From: Sphagnum magellanicum
Taxonomy: Eukaryota > Streptophyta > Sphagnopsida > Sphagnales > Sphagnaceae
DNA length: 64,000 nt
NCBI GenBank assembly: GCA_021904315.1
Contig: CM038915.1
Span: 5,642,001-5,706,000 of the forward strand
Direction: 5' to 3'
A program made the position numbers and the translations under genes. Shown here in pieces: positions 1 to 13,155 of this stretch. Below the pieces are notes generated by a model that was not told the DNA's origin, did not search any database, and worked only from the letters and a program-made list of their open reading frames with translations. The first letter of the stretch is position 1. The number at the start of each line of letters is the position of its first letter.

Positions 1-630
1 ATTCGACAAACCCAAAAAACTTTGCATCTAGTTCAACTTCAGAACATCTCCTAGACACTGCAATCAACAATACAACTTGGGCACCGGATCCCAAACTGCA
101 AGTAAGTCTGGTAACAAGAATAGGGCAACTCTAGCCACCAATGGACCACAAAAAACCAAAGTGCGAAGTGTAAAGTCCTCTAAATTCCTCAGATGATAAT
201 ATACATCTGACCAAAAACCCCATGAGTCCTGAAATCTGAAGCATTAAAAAAATTAACTTCGAGACCAGGCTGCTATGGAACCTATTGATGCTCCATGGGC
301 AAACTAGGCCAGCATTGAACCTATATTCATAATCTGCAGGAGTACTGTCCTACATTCCACCAAGCAGGAAGTTATCTCATCCCAATGGCACTGAATGGAA
401 TGCAAAAACTAGGCCAACATTGAACTGTTCATGATCCGCAGGAAAATTGTACTACATCTCCACCATGTCAAAAAGTTATCTAATTCAAAATGGCAGTGAA
501 AAAATCCGAGCCACATTTCAGCATAATGAGAATTGCTCCTTTTTTAATCAATGAGCTACGAGTTCGGGTCTTTTCTCTTATTTACAGAGAGAAAAGTAGA
601 CAAAAAAGAGAGAAATGGAAAGAAGGGCAA
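1..630. other. Downstream flank of the DUF632 gene
   Basis: No gene recognised. It lies 3' of the minus-strand gene that stops at 631, so its right part is probably that gene's 3' UTR. A partial direct repeat is visible: the phrase around an aaactaggcca core followed by cattgaac occurs near 300 and again near 405, about 105 bases apart, each followed by 'gcaggaa' and 'aagttatct' phrases. Confidence 0.4.
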
Positions 631-3600
631 TCACTTGTCAGTGATTCCAGCAAGCTTGCTATTAGCTCGAAGCACATACAGCTTGTCATAGGTGTCAGCT
701 TGCACATTACTGAAGGTCACCAGGGCTTGAAACATATATGGAAGACCAGTTTGTAAGCTGTTGAGGGTGTAGGCCCGAGTGTCACTGTGTGCCTTCCTCT
801 CTGCTTCCTGCTCTTCTTCAAGTTTCCTTTTAGAAGCCTCCATGCGCAGTCTGCGCTCTAAAACATCCGGTCGCTCAGTTGCCCCCTCTCTGACAATCAT
901 GCTAAGATTGTTTTCATCACTTTCACTTGAGGAGGATGCAGGAGACCGAGGAGGGTGAGGGGGTAGAGGCAGAGAGGGTGGCTCTCTCATAGAGGCACTG
1001 AAAAGAGAGGTTTCTCGCTTTACCAGCTCCCTTGCAAAACTTTCAACCCGTTTCTTGATTTTGAGCTCCTCCCACTGAAGCCTCAACATTTCACGAACTA
1101 CTGCTGCAAATCCAGCTATTGCTTTCAAAACAACATGATCAGGTAACTGATCCATTGAAGCCTGCCATTGTTGGCACAGAGCATAGATTGGGCTAGCATT
1201 TAATGGGGAGGCACTGGAGTGGGATGGGGAGCATGATCCTGTTGTATCCATGTCCTCAGGAAACTGCAGGAGACTTATTCGCAACCATCCTGTCATATTC
1301 CTCATGTAGTCTCTCTGAGTGCTCACCACTTTCTGCAGCATCATAGACCACCTAGAAGACACCTGAAGATCAGTATATGCACATGCAAGCATGCCCTAAT
1401 AACTTTGTAACTTCAATGTTTGGGAACATTGAAGCCAATGGTAGAGGACAGAGAATTTGGGACCAAGTTAACAAAGAAAGTCAATCCCCTCCCATGGTCC
1501 AAACAAGATTAGGATGTTTATGCTATAAACACCTGAGGAACTGGGTAAAAAGAAAGACCGCACATACTTGTTCAGAGCAGCTTCTAATTGAACTGTAGAG
1601 TGCCGGTGAAAGGTTGTTGTTGGCTCAGAGGCAGCTGAGTTACCAAGCCTCTTAAGGGTTTCAACAGCTTTCATCTGGGCTTGGTGAGAAACAGACATAT
1701 CCTTCCACATAACCATCATTCTGTATAACCAAAACTCCACAATTTAGGTCACCAGTCAGAAAGCGAAATCCCATATTTATGAAATAGCATTTTTGAAAGT
1801 GAACAGGACAGGGAGGAGTTTCATTACCCTTCAAGCAAATCCAACAGCTGTGGATAGAGATCATCATCTCTCAATTTCTGAATTTCAATTGCAGCACCAT
1901 CTACAGCTTGGATAGAAACCAACATCTGTGTTTGTAGCATCTTAATGTTGGCCCGCATTTTGTCAATGACCACTTGATCTTCCCCATTAGTGTCCTGATT
2001 TCTGTACAGAGCATACTTTTTCTCCAGCTCTTTTCTTAGATCTTCTGCTCCCTGTTTCTCAAAATACCAAATTCAGAAAGCGCAAGAGTTAGGTCGAATC
2101 TCCAGCACTGATTCTGCTTTCAAAAGTCTGCACTTTCCTAATTCCAGGAAATGAATCCCTTTCACCACTGGCTTTTCATGCAGATACTTCATAAAATACA
2201 CAAGAAATATGGGAACAAAGGAAGAAACTATATTGGAGACAGATTCATTTCTTGATAGAAAATACCTGAACAAAAGAATAGAAATATCTGCAAGATAGAA
2301 AACAACATACGCCCCCAGAACAATGCAAGACGGTAGTCATCTGAGAACAAACCTTAACTTCCAGGTATAGCTTTTTCTCCCAAGCATACAGTCTGTCAAG
2401 AGTTGATGCATGACTGCCAGTCATGCCACACCCCTCCACCCAGGCAGTGCTGCGGAAACTACTGAGGCTTCGCATGCTACTGCCTATGCTAGCAGTCTCT
2501 TCACTCATAATGCTGGCATTGCTAGGAGCCCTGTGATGAACAGGAGATCCAGATTTTGTGGACAGCTTCCAGAATGAAATCCTTGCTGATTCTCCAACTT
2601 CTATTCATTCCAGCAGAAATTATGCATTATGACTTCAAAATCAAAGCTGATAGAAAACAACTAGGGGTAGATTAAAAAATTGTGAAAAGCTGAAGAGAAA
2701 TATAAGACTGAGAACAAGATAACTCGCAAAGAATTGCAAGCCAACACCACTACAGCTTCATGTCCATATTCTCACCTCTTAAGTTCTCTGAAAAGCTGGA
2801 GTGATAATGAACTTTCCTGGTCTCAAGTATGTTGGAAACTGTTTCAGCACTATCAGCAGCCTTCAAGAACAAGTCATCAACCTCCTTGATCACATCAAGC
2901 AGGTCTCGACCTCCCTGCTCTGGAATTATGATAGCCAGCTCCCTGTTCACTTTCACTGTACCTTTGAATAGATTCTTCTCAACTGTCTCCTTTGGTGACC
3001 TTGGGTCTGGCTCAACCTTTGTAATAGCTGTTGCATTTTCCTCTTTCTCATCATAATCAGAATCCTGGCACACCCAAGGCCCAGTCTACTTGGCTCCCAT
3101 CACAAAAGTTTTGCATGCCAAAAAGGGAACTCCAGCATGCTTTGGCAATTGGTACATCAGCAAAGATGGGACCGAACAAACTATGGTTCACAAATTCAAA
3201 CAAGAGAGACAATTCTGATGTCTCATGCTTGCAGGAAAAGTCTCCAAGAACTCACAACTGCATCACCAATAGCAAATGCCCAAGGAAAAAAAAATAGATG
3301 ACACCAGATACCAAAAACACAGAAGATAAACTACCTTTGAAGCAGGTCCATCAGTATCTACATCTTCAAGGTCTGGTATGTCATCCTCTTCTTCAACCTG
3401 AGGTAGCTTGTTGTCATAGGTCTCAGCAGGCTGAGAGTCCTCTGAGTTTTGGTTTGATAGCATATAGCCCTGATCAGAATGTGGGCCTGGGCGAAAAGGG
3501 TCCATAAATAGGTCATGCCAACTGCTGTAAGATATTGGTGGACGGGGCAGATACTGCCCTTGTCTTGATGGAGGAGCTTGAACTGAAGAATTCCACTCAT

Positions 3601-4078
3601 CATCATAACCAATTGGAGTGATGAGAGGTGGAGGAGGAGGGGATGAAGGCTCTTCATTGCCTGCTTCCCTGACCAATTCTGGAGATTTGAACAAAGTTGT
3701 GTTCCTAGGTCCATGGAGTTCAAGATGTGGAGGTGAAAGGGGAGGAGGAAGTGGTGGTGGTGAAGGAGGGAGGGAGGGAGAGAGAAGACTAGGAGACATA
3801 GGGGGAGGTGGTGGAGGCTCAGGAAGAGGAGATGGAGCAAGAGCAACAAGAGCAGTTGATGGACCATCTGAAGGTATCACTGCAGCTGCTGGATCCTTCA
3901 CCTCCCCCTCTGCAAATTGCCTAAGAGCAGAGCCCACACTTTTGAGAGCTATGACATAATGAGCATGTGAAGCAGCAAAAGCATGTCGAGAATCTACTGC
4001 CTGCCTCATGAAGCGCTTCCTTGCCTTGCATCTTGCCACTGCATCATCCCTGTCAATCTTGGAATTTGTGCACCCCAT
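631..4078 (-). CDS. DUF630/DUF632 domain protein (NRG2/APSR1/REL2-like), six exons, 789 aa
   Basis: Exons inferred from splice sites and phase: 4078-3335, 3064-2776, 2585-2353, 2057-1828, 1720-1568, 1351-631; together 2370 bases, an exact codon multiple. Residues 1-60 form DUF630, starting MGCTNSKIDRDDAVARCKAR. Gly2 and Cys3 are the usual N-myristoylation/palmitoylation site, so membrane anchoring is expected. Residues about 65-165 are Pro-rich, then an acidic stretch (EEEDDIPDLEDVDTDG). DUF632 runs over exons 2-6, with LDRLYAWEKKLYLEVK, LRDDDLYPQLLDLLEG, MMVMWKDMS and QRDYMRNMTGWL as landmarks, and ends in a charged coiled coil (RRLRMEASKRKLEEEQEAE). Relatives in Arabidopsis and rice act in nitrate signalling, phosphate response/root growth and leaf shape; which role applies here is unknown. 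The family is plant-specific and the length is typical. The exon 4 start (2057 or six bases inside) is the least certain junction. Confidence 0.94.
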
Positions 4079-5990
4079 GTTGTGAATCTAACATGGGAAG
4101 GCCAATCCTTGAAAATTGCCAGGAAAGGATTGGACCAATGTGAAAATGCAATATCTCTTCACTCTGCTTAAGCACGCTGTAGAAATGCAAAAATTCTTCA
4201 GCTACATCCTCAATGTCATGGTCTTGAGCATGTCAGAAACCGAGTTCTAGCTGTTTCTCAGCTCCCTTTGTTTTGGAACCTGAAATCTTGCATTGCAAAA
4301 ACCTCTGCACATACAACACTCACAAAGAAATGATGTTTGGTTCTTGCAGGGAGAAGGGCATTAACTCACAAACATAGTTCACAATGGTGCCTACAAGGCA
4401 TGTGAACACAATAAACAGCCAAATTTTGTGCTGGTTCAGATGGGGTTGCTGATATGCACCCAATCGCTTCAACTGTGACACCAGAGAGAAAGCAAACAAG
4501 GATCTCCACATGGAGGGTTGAACAAGTTCTGCTGGATTACCTTGCAGTAAAAGCCCTGTAAAATTAGGGTTTTGAGCCTTCATTCACATGTCTGAATAGG
4601 TATGTGTGCAAGCAATCACCATATCTCCTGTCTACCATTTTTTGTCAGGCACATGGACTTCCAGCTCAAGGCTTCATCTCCATGTGTAGCAAGCATCATA
4701 GTGTATACCCATATAAAATTCTCTTATTATAAGTAGAATTCAAACACTGATTTCCAGAAGCCAAAGAGGCACACCTTAAATTGTTTAGATCGGTATGTTC
4801 CTTGTCTCCACGTCGAAGTTGGCACTACCATTGAAGCTCAATCGCAGTCTGGACATACCTAAGAAATGCGATAGGTGCATGGAACTTTCTTAAGAAGCCT
4901 TCGTCACCAGGGTTTGAATGAACCGAAAAAAGCGTTAGAGAGCATGCACGTTGTGTTGGTCCCCGCAAAACAATCGAGCTTCCCACAACATACGCATACA
5001 TACATACATACATATAACATGCATGTATAGACGAAGTTTCGTCCACCCACCAAAACAGGCCCTTGAAATCATGGAACAAAGCCCCGCAAGTCTTTCAAAC
5101 CTGCTATAAAGAAGTGTGCTTTCAGCAGCACATTAGACCACAAAAAAGACTGCCGAAACTCCAAAGGCGACAAGGCAAAATGTAGCATATTCAACATACT
5201 AGTGTAATGAAAAGAGAATAATATAAAACACGTCAACAAACACGCAAAGTCCAGAACATGAGCGTGAAAAACCTCTGAACACTAGGTATCATCCTTCAAT
5301 AGACTATTGCAATTCAATCAGAACGAAACGCCAGCCAAGAAACGACCAAACAAGCGGGGCCGGAAGTGTCAGAATCCAAAACATGAAGAAAACGAGACAT
5401 TAGAACCTCCGACAGAGTAAAATAAAAATCTTCAAAACAGATATCAGTGAGTGAGCAACGTGATTTCAAACTCCCAAAAGAATGCACCGACTACCGAAAG
5501 AACATCCCCCCCCCCCCCCCCCCCCCCAAAATACAAACACTCAACTGGAACAACACATTTTAAGCAAGACGCTTACAAAAAGGGCTGAACCTGGCATAGA
5601 TAGTGCAGAGACAAACAGGAAGGTCACTGACAAGAAAGACTCTCTCACCTCACAAGGAGTTTCTCCCTCTGTGTGTGTGTGTGTGTGATCCCTGCAGTTC
5701 CTCTTGCATGAGTTTGTCAAACTTCTCCCTCGCTCGCTCCTCTGTTTTGCTTGTCGAAGGCCCGAACCCAGCGGCAGCTGCAGCACCGCGGCAAACACGG
5801 TGCCCTGCACTGCAGAAATTCGAAAAACGCGGCACAGAAGAGAAGCTGCTCGACTGTTCGTCGACTGTTCCGGGTATAACGATACCAAAGTATATAGACG
5901 GTGAAATCCGGGTATAATAATCCCCCACCCACCCCCCCCCATTCCTGTACGCTGGAAAGCAGGCCACTCTGCGGGTATGAAACGTTACCC
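4079..5990 (-). promoter_or_regulatory. Leader and promoter region of the DUF632 gene
   Basis: No coding gene is supported. Relative to the minus-strand gene this is upstream sequence. 5690-5870 is more GC-rich and CpG-containing than its surroundings and is a reasonable place for the transcription start, which would imply a long leader or a leader intron down to 4079. Simple repeats lie within it: a run of C at 5506-5527, a (GT)n tract near 5671-5688, a CATA tract near 4993-5013 and a C-rich stretch at 5923-5940. The phrase ccgggtataa occurs twice, near 5868 and 5908. The exact start site cannot be seen. Confidence 0.4.
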
Positions 5991-6289
5991 TGCACTTGTT
6001 TTTTGCCCTGTGTAATTTAGGACACTAGACTAGGCCTAGTTTGTGTATGAAATATAGTAATAGTACAGGCCCCAGGGCTTTCGAATTTTCTTTATTTTGT
6101 GAAAAATATGTTGAGAAAAACATTCTGTCAGAAATTCACTGTTTTTGCAAAAAAAATAAATTAAAATCCCCAAAAATCCCCACTATTGCCTACTATGTGA
6201 AAGGGTATTTAAGATTTTCTTCTTTCATACTTAGAGACTCTTGTTGAAATTCTGGAGTATTCAGATTGGGGCTGCCAGACCCCTTTTTC

Positions 6290-6500
6290 AAACAAGTAAT
6301 TATTTCAACAAAATGTGCCGAACATGAGTCATAGGAACAAGATTTTGGTTTTCATTGTGTAGCCAAAAATATAAATGGATTATTCAAGATTTGAATTTTG
6401 TTTCTGGTTTATTTCCACATTTGGCTAAATTATTCCGAGAGATGATCGTCACTTTGGCTTAAAAAAAAAACTCCAAATTATTATTTTTTCCTAGGGGCAG
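6290..6500 (+). repeat. Dispersed AT-rich repeat, copy 1 of 3 (diverged)
   Basis: Shares the ordered phrases 'tagccaa.aatata', 'ggatt', 'ttttct/tttctgg', 'atttggctaaat', 'gatgatcgtcactttggct' with copies near 46265-46560 and 63165-63440. This is the most diverged of the three. No terminal repeats or coding capacity seen; probably a non-autonomous element of unknown class. Confidence 0.45.
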
Positions 6501-7227
6501 CTTCAACACATGTCTCTATCCAAGAATTGATTGAGAAGATTTTATGTCATCCTGAATATTCTGAAAGATTCCTTATTTTCCTTCACAGAATTTTGTTCTT
6601 TGAAAAATAATGTTGTTTGAAAATATCAACATGTTTACAAATAATATAATTTGTATACAAATCTGACCAAACATTTGAGGAATGTGCCCCACCCATGGAC
6701 CTTAAACCACATGGTGAATGGTTATCAGAAAGAATAAAGAGGGGCACCTTACAAAGGGCCTCTTACTTTTACAAGTCCTTTTGCTGGCAACAAGTTTTGT
6801 CCTATCATGGAGGAGGCATTGTTGATGTGTATTTGGTGCTCTCAAGGAGCATAAAAACTTTCTCCAAGTGCCTTTCTTTACCTGTGATCTGGCCACTCGG
6901 TTTGGAAACTCATTTTGGGAACATCCCTTACCTGTGAGACTTACCTACTGTATGAGGCACAAAGTGAACCTTATCATAAACCTAAACATGCGCTACTTTT
7001 TATTGTAAATGGCAAGGCCACAATGTGACACTGCACACCCCTTGTTAAAATTGCATATGCGAATAGAAGGTTTAAAATCGTCTCCTTGCCACTAACTTGC
7101 CACCAAGATACCAGTAGAGGCCTAATTACCTTAACTTTTCAAAAAAAAATAAATGTAAGCATGTGCAATTCTAAAGATCTCTTTCCATTAGGTTGTTGTG
7201 ACCACATTTACACACAATATGATGTGA

Positions 7228-7349
7228 TCACAATAGCATAATGTGAAGCCATTATTCTATGGAGTGTGCTATGTCACAACAGCATAATGCGAAATCATTG
7301 TTATGAGGAGTGTGGTAGGATCATAGCAGCATAATGCAAAGACATTGTT
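7228..7349. repeat. Three-copy tandem repeat, about 46-47 bases per unit
   Basis: Units start at 7228, 7274 and 7321 with tcacaatagcataatg, tcacaacagcataatg and tcatagcagcataatg; the third unit is partial. Each is followed by a 'ga.atcattgtt'-like phrase and 'ggagtgtg'. Confidence 0.7.
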
Positions 7350-8879
7350 TAAAGTGCCTTGTTTTGTGTTGCACAAACAATAGCTTTCCATTGGAGAGTT
7401 GTAAGTGCATTGAAAATATGTAATTAATCATGTTAGGCACTCTGAGAACACATGTTTTCATTAAAAAAAGGATAAAAGTCATCATATGGTGACTCAAGAT
7501 TTGAGTCACAACTCCTGCAATTTGTCCATGCTTGATCGTAGCTAGTGGAAAAAACATAATGGAAAGTGATCATTGTAGCCTAATGAAAATACATGTCCTA
7601 AGTTGTGCGATAATAATGCAACAATGCAACGGGCTGTCATTCCACTTCCACTGCTTGAGGACCCCTCACCCATTGCCACCTCTATATATCCTATATATGT
7701 TACAAGTAGTTGAAGCTAATTTCTAGTTGGCCCAAGATGGTTGAGATTTTCAACTTAATAATATCCAATAAATTAACTTGGACCATTTCCTTCTTCCACA
7801 CCTTCATTTTTTTAGAAAACTACAATTTTTTTGGAATAAAGTCTTGCATGTTTCCAATTTACATCATCATTAAAAGATTCTCTTATGATTTGTAGATTGA
7901 ATGCTAAGATGGGGTGAGAGGCTACCTATTGAATAACATTTTTTGGTAAAAATTGATTCTTAAAATCCAAAAATGGTATTGGAGGATTCAATTTTTTTCC
8001 CCATTTGAACTTTTAGCCCAACTGGCATTTTGGGGTAGTTTACAAGGTGTGAGATTGGCCCAAGGCTATAAAAAAAAGGTATTTATAGCTATAGCCATGT
8101 GGTTAACTTTTTAAAAGTTTTATTGCTAGTTTTTTTAAAGGTAGTTTGTGAAGGTTATCAAAAGTTTTCTATTATGGAAAAATGAAGGTTATATGTTGAT
8201 TTTTAAAAATAGAATTCCAAAATTTTATGTGTAGAAAATGGAATAAAACCAACTAGATTTAGCAAGTTGATAATTGTAAAAAATGACTACAATTAAAAAA
8301 TTCCATTGTCTAGACTTCAAAATCCAATTTTAAAAATAAAAAAGTTGTAATTTTACAATTTCAATTTGCAAACTATGAACAATGCATTATATTAGTGTGA
8401 CTTATAGAGAAATTGAACTTCTAAATTGCTCATTATGACATAAGTGGCTTACAAAAATTAAACAAAACATTTAATCAACACGTGAGTTGAAACTTGGAAG
8501 TTCAAAAGTTAAAATATGCAAAAGATACAAACAATTTTAGAATCCAAATATATTATTGATTCATGAAGAAACAAGATGCAAAATTGAAAATGTAACCTAT
8601 AATCTATCACAATTTATATAATGCACATAAAAACCCCAAATGCAACAAAAAAATATCAAAAGAATATGGGAGTTTGGAGGCGATGTTGTTTAGGGCATCA
8701 AATATGAGATCATGGATGTCACCCTTCAAGTCTAAAGTTTTGAACATAGTAGCCAAAGTTTGGAGTTAAAGTTTCAAGTTTCCAACAACATGAACACTAA
8801 ACATGTTTACATCATGAAACTTAAAAGATCAATCAACAAAATGTGAAAATTTGAAAGGATACAATAATAAAACTAAGCA

Positions 8880-11210
8880 CCACCATAGTGTTTGCTTTCA
8901 TGCTTCGAAGACTCAATTACATCCTTGTGAGGGAAGTGAACTAATGTGAAAAATTGTTGCCAAAACATCCTCACAACCATGGGAAGTTCAAGACCCAACA
9001 TATTATGGAGGTTAAGTTTCTAGAATCAAACTTGAAAAACACCTCTCATCCTACACATTTTCAAGAACAAAAACACTTGTTATTTCAACAAGTTTAAAAT
9101 ATTCAAGTAGATTATGGCATAACATTCTAGAAGATGAAATGGTACACCACAACTAAATGACATGGTTGCCATGAAGGGGAAATCACATGACATTTGTTAC
9201 TTGACTTTTCATATTGATTTCAAAGAAGCCTTGTTACATGTCAAGTGTCAAACCAAAAAAGATCTCTAGTATTGAAATTGGCACAACATTTTCCTTTTTA
9301 GGAAAATACATTGGGTTTCGACAAATTGACATTCCAAAACATCAAAATGTTTCAAGGAATCTTTAGCAACCTATTAAAGCCAATATTAAGGGTACATGAT
9401 GCTAAATGCATCAAGTATCTCATGTGAAAGAAAACAATTGTGTAATTCTATTAAGAAGGATTTTGCATTTTTTTCCACAATAAAACTAGCCCAAGAAAAA
9501 CACTAGCAAGTTGCCAACAACCAAACATTCAACAAATAAACCAACCTAAAAAGCTTGGAAGAACAAATAACAAACATTATGCATTCAACACATGCATGTG
9601 AAGTGAACCAAAAAAAAAAAAGGGTTAATGAAGCACAAAATATACATCCTAAAAAAATGAAAAATCCAAATTGAGTTTATGGAAAATTTGTAATTGATGT
9701 TTCCATTCAATTCACTCACTAGTCTTAGACCTACCAGCTTGTGACATAAATCTTGGACCCCCTTTGTGACATAGACCTTGTCCCTCATCATTTAGTCATT
9801 GTAATGACAAAATATTTGAATAAATAAAATTGAGATGTTCAACAAAGGATTTAGAAAGTTAAATCCATAATAGAGCAATATATTCATGAACACATGCCAA
9901 CAATGAATGGTACACACAAAATGAATTTGGGCCAAATTTGGTGGCATGATCAAACACACAAAGAATACATCCCTATTTGACAAATATTGATTGCAATGAT
10001 GGATTTGCAAACAAAGATATTTTTTGCTTGTGAAAATTTGATTGAAAGCTATGCATTAATTCTAACATAAAGAAGATATAAAAAAGTGACAACAAAATGT
10101 CAAGATCAACTAAAATGTCAAAGTTGGTTACAACTTATGGGCATTTCCAAGCCCATGTTCACCAAAATAGTTTTGTATTTTACCATGACCCTTTAGACTA
10201 AATTGAACATCCAAATCCATCTTGTTTTATCATTTTTCAAGAGCTTTAGTTTCCATGATGTTAATCAATTTGGTGAGCTCCAAATGATTTTTTAGACTTT
10301 TCAAGAAGTATTGATAGAAAGCTTGAAATAGCCCTTTCAATTGATGCACCAAAGGAAAAATAGACAAGCTCTATATTTCAAAATTGGTGCAATGAGATAC
10401 ACAATGCATACCTAAACTAAAAAAAGCCCATGATTCACAAATTTGGATTGTCACACTAGATTTCAAACCTTGAAAAACATTCACGTCATCTACACCAAAA
10501 TTAATATTTATTGCTACAAAATTTAGATCCAAACCTCCTTCTCACAACAATGAATGCATTATGCACTTGGTCAAATTATCACCATTGGACCCATTGACCA
10601 CCTACACAAAAGATAGCAACAAGGGAATGCATCTACCACATAAATGTGGACATATAACCATTGTTGGTTATCAATTGAAGTCATTTCATCATAGGTGATT
10701 GAAAAATATTTTACTTTTGTCACTACTACTTTCAAGGCCTTCAAAACTTGTAGGTGAATGTGTTTACCAATTTCCCACCCATAAGCACCACTCCAATGCT
10801 TCTTGGGCATGTTTTTCACCTTCAAGTATTCATATAAAAGCTTCAAAGCTTCATATTCAACCATGCTTGCCTATTTTGCAAAATGTGGAAAAGTGTAGCA
10901 AATTGCACATTCTTGTGGCAATTTTCCACTGCCATATCATCACTCACATTGTAGAATAGAATGAGGTCGTCAAATAGCAAATAACACCAAGTTCCAACAA
11001 TGTTTGTTATTTTTCTCATAATAAATTTGATTAAACCTTTAATAGGGACATTGTGTTTTATTTGATGTTTTCCCATGTGCTTCTCCAAGTTGTCTTGATT
11101 GGGCAAAATGTGCTTGGCCACATTGGTGATGGTTTTTAAAACAACACATTTCACAAAAACCAGGACCCAATCAACCATTTCCAACTTTGCCCAACTAAAC
11201 TGAGGCACCC
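8880..11210 (-). mobile_element. Decayed hAT-superfamily transposase (ZNF862-like plant type)
   Basis: Read on the minus strand, fragments of one transposase follow each other from about 11210 down to 8900, in several frames and with many stops. In order: a BED/zinc-finger-like start (11208-10843, with 'DNLEKHMGKHQ'); the motif KYFSITYDEMTSIDNQQWLY near 10690, typical of the 'SlTcDEVTtvDnqsW' block of this hAT branch; a 'IPDAFSIMYP' block near 9400; and a C-terminal dimerisation block near 9130-9030 recalling 'FKLVEIA.V.VLG.VEDER.FS'. About ten or more breaks; not functional. No terminal repeats or 8-bp target duplication were found, so the true ends are open. The assignment rests on recognised family motifs. 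Confidence 0.72.
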
Positions 11211-12948
11211 AAAAATCCTACCATTTTTTATTTGCATCATAATTATTTTAAACTTTTTTTGATGGAAGCTCCACAGTAACAGAATCTATGATTCAAATGA
11301 AATAAAAAAACAAGGGGATGGTTTGTAGGGGTTCTCCAAGTCAATTGTAATTAAAATTATTTTGCCTTTAATTGAAAGATGAAATATTAGAACCTTCCCC
11401 AAATTCCACGGAACCATCATAATCTTATTGCAAAAAATAATGAAACTTGGATCAATGTGAATCTTGGCACTATTATGTGCATTGCAATTGGAAAATAATG
11501 TTTTTGCTTTAAAGTTCAAAAATAATTTCATATGCACCATTGTGATTTGAAACTTCAACCACTCAAAACACCTAAAACCCAAAAACCCTAACACCTTCTA
11601 AGTTCCAAGTTCCAAACACTCCTAACCTCCAACTTCTTGGATCCCAAGTTCCAAGCACTATGACCCAACATCAAAACATCCAAAACCCCAAAACTATCAA
11701 AACTCCCAAGAAATCTAACATCTTTTACATTCTAAACACCTATGACCCAACATCCAAACACTCAAAACATAACACCCCATGTCTTGAAATGAAAACTACA
11801 AATATGTAGAACCGTTGCAAAATGAAAACATCTAGAAATTTGAAATGTAACATTCCCATGTTACAAAATCACAAATGCAATACATTGTTTTGTAATAATG
11901 CATAGTTACTTGAAACAACATTCTTAATACATACTACCTACATTATCCAATTAGTTGTCATTAAAACTTATAGAATGTAGTTAAATGCAACAAAATCTAG
12001 AGTGAATTGCAAGTTCCTAACATCCAAATCTCAATTGAAGCTCCAACAACTTTGCATAAGTTGTAACTATGTGGCTACAAGCCACCGTCATGTTGAGATT
12101 ACATCATTGCATGCACCATTGCTAATAGCCAACAAATTTGGATTTTGGTTATTAGTATCCTAAGTTACATAATTGTCACAAGCAATGTATTGAGTTTACT
12201 AAGCGACTAATCAATGGGCAATAATAATAAGAGCATTTGAAGCTTCTAACTAATGCATTTACTAGTCAGTTGCTATGCTATCAGGGCAAATTGTATAGTG
12301 CACATTATACAATCTAGATTCTAGTGTCACTATATTTTGAGGATTTTTATCAAGGAAACACATGGCAACTTGCTAGTGGTTACAAGCCAAATTGTAAGGT
12401 AACAACTATAAGCTGCAATTTTAATTTACTATTGCCAATTAATGGCTAGCTCTTTGAGCAAAAGTATTTGCAACATGAAAGGCCAAGATGTAGCCAAATA
12501 CAAAAGTTGTCATTTTAAGGTCTAATCATGATTAAAGGAATGGCTAGAAATGAACAATCCCATCCCAATGACTATGTAGCCAATGTAGTGTTGTGATTCC
12601 TTATGGCCATGGATGTACACTTTCAGATTACACATCCTAAAAAAATTCCCTTTTTTCCTTTTGTACTTGGAGCACACCATTTTTTAATATAGAAACCTGA
12701 CAATATTCAGCCAGAAAAAAAAAGACTAAACTGGACTGAGACATGGAAGGCTATTAGGGGAAAATAACCTTATGATAGGAAATAAAATACTGATAATTAT
12801 TACTTGGCATTCTACCTTTTACATATTATAGTAACATTGACAACATTAGACAATATGAGCGTTGACAATTGATAGATCTACATAAGTGAAAATTTGCCAA
12901 CAGTTATATGATGGTACCAAATTGGAGCTCAAAATACAACAAAAAATA
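11211..12948. other. Gene-free AT-rich stretch
   Basis: No gene seen. 11570-11780 is rich in repeated short phrases of the type 'ccaaaacccc', 'ccaagttccaa' and 'catccaaacactc', a low-complexity C/A-rich tract. 11780-12948 shows nothing recognisable. Confidence 0.5.
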
Positions 12949-13155
12949 GCCAAGGTGAACCAACACCCACGTTGGTTCCTTTACCTTTTTGAGTGAGGCT
13001 TCTTAATGGCCATTTAAAACCCAAAAAATGTTAGATTTGAACTCAAAGACCCTGATTTAGTTGAAGCATGGGATCTTTGAAATATTTAGCAATTATTCAA
13101 ATGGATTTTGGAATTTTTACCATGGTACCAATGTGGATGCTGGTTCACCCAAGGC
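12949..13155. mobile_element. Small inverted-repeat element (MITE-like), 207 bp
   Basis: The left end reads gccaaggtgaaccaacaccc and the reverse complement of the right end reads gccttgggtgaaccagcatc; the match continues for about 31 bases. No coding capacity. No clear target duplication. A related terminal motif occurs in the inverted repeat at 20254-20907, so the two may be one family. Confidence 0.55.

Larger units (their letters stand above)
5991..8880. other. Gene-free AT-rich stretch
   Basis: No gene recognised; open frames are short and lack domains. It holds one copy of a dispersed AT-rich repeat (about 6290-6500) and a small tandem repeat (7228-7349), listed separately. 6690-6950 is somewhat less AT-rich and may be a transposon scrap, but nothing identifies it. 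Confidence 0.5.

Noticed and set aside
5482-5995. Cluster of overlapping frames of 66-133 aa
   Set aside because: CpG-rich promoter/leader DNA with homopolymer and GT tracts; frames overlap in all phases without domain content.
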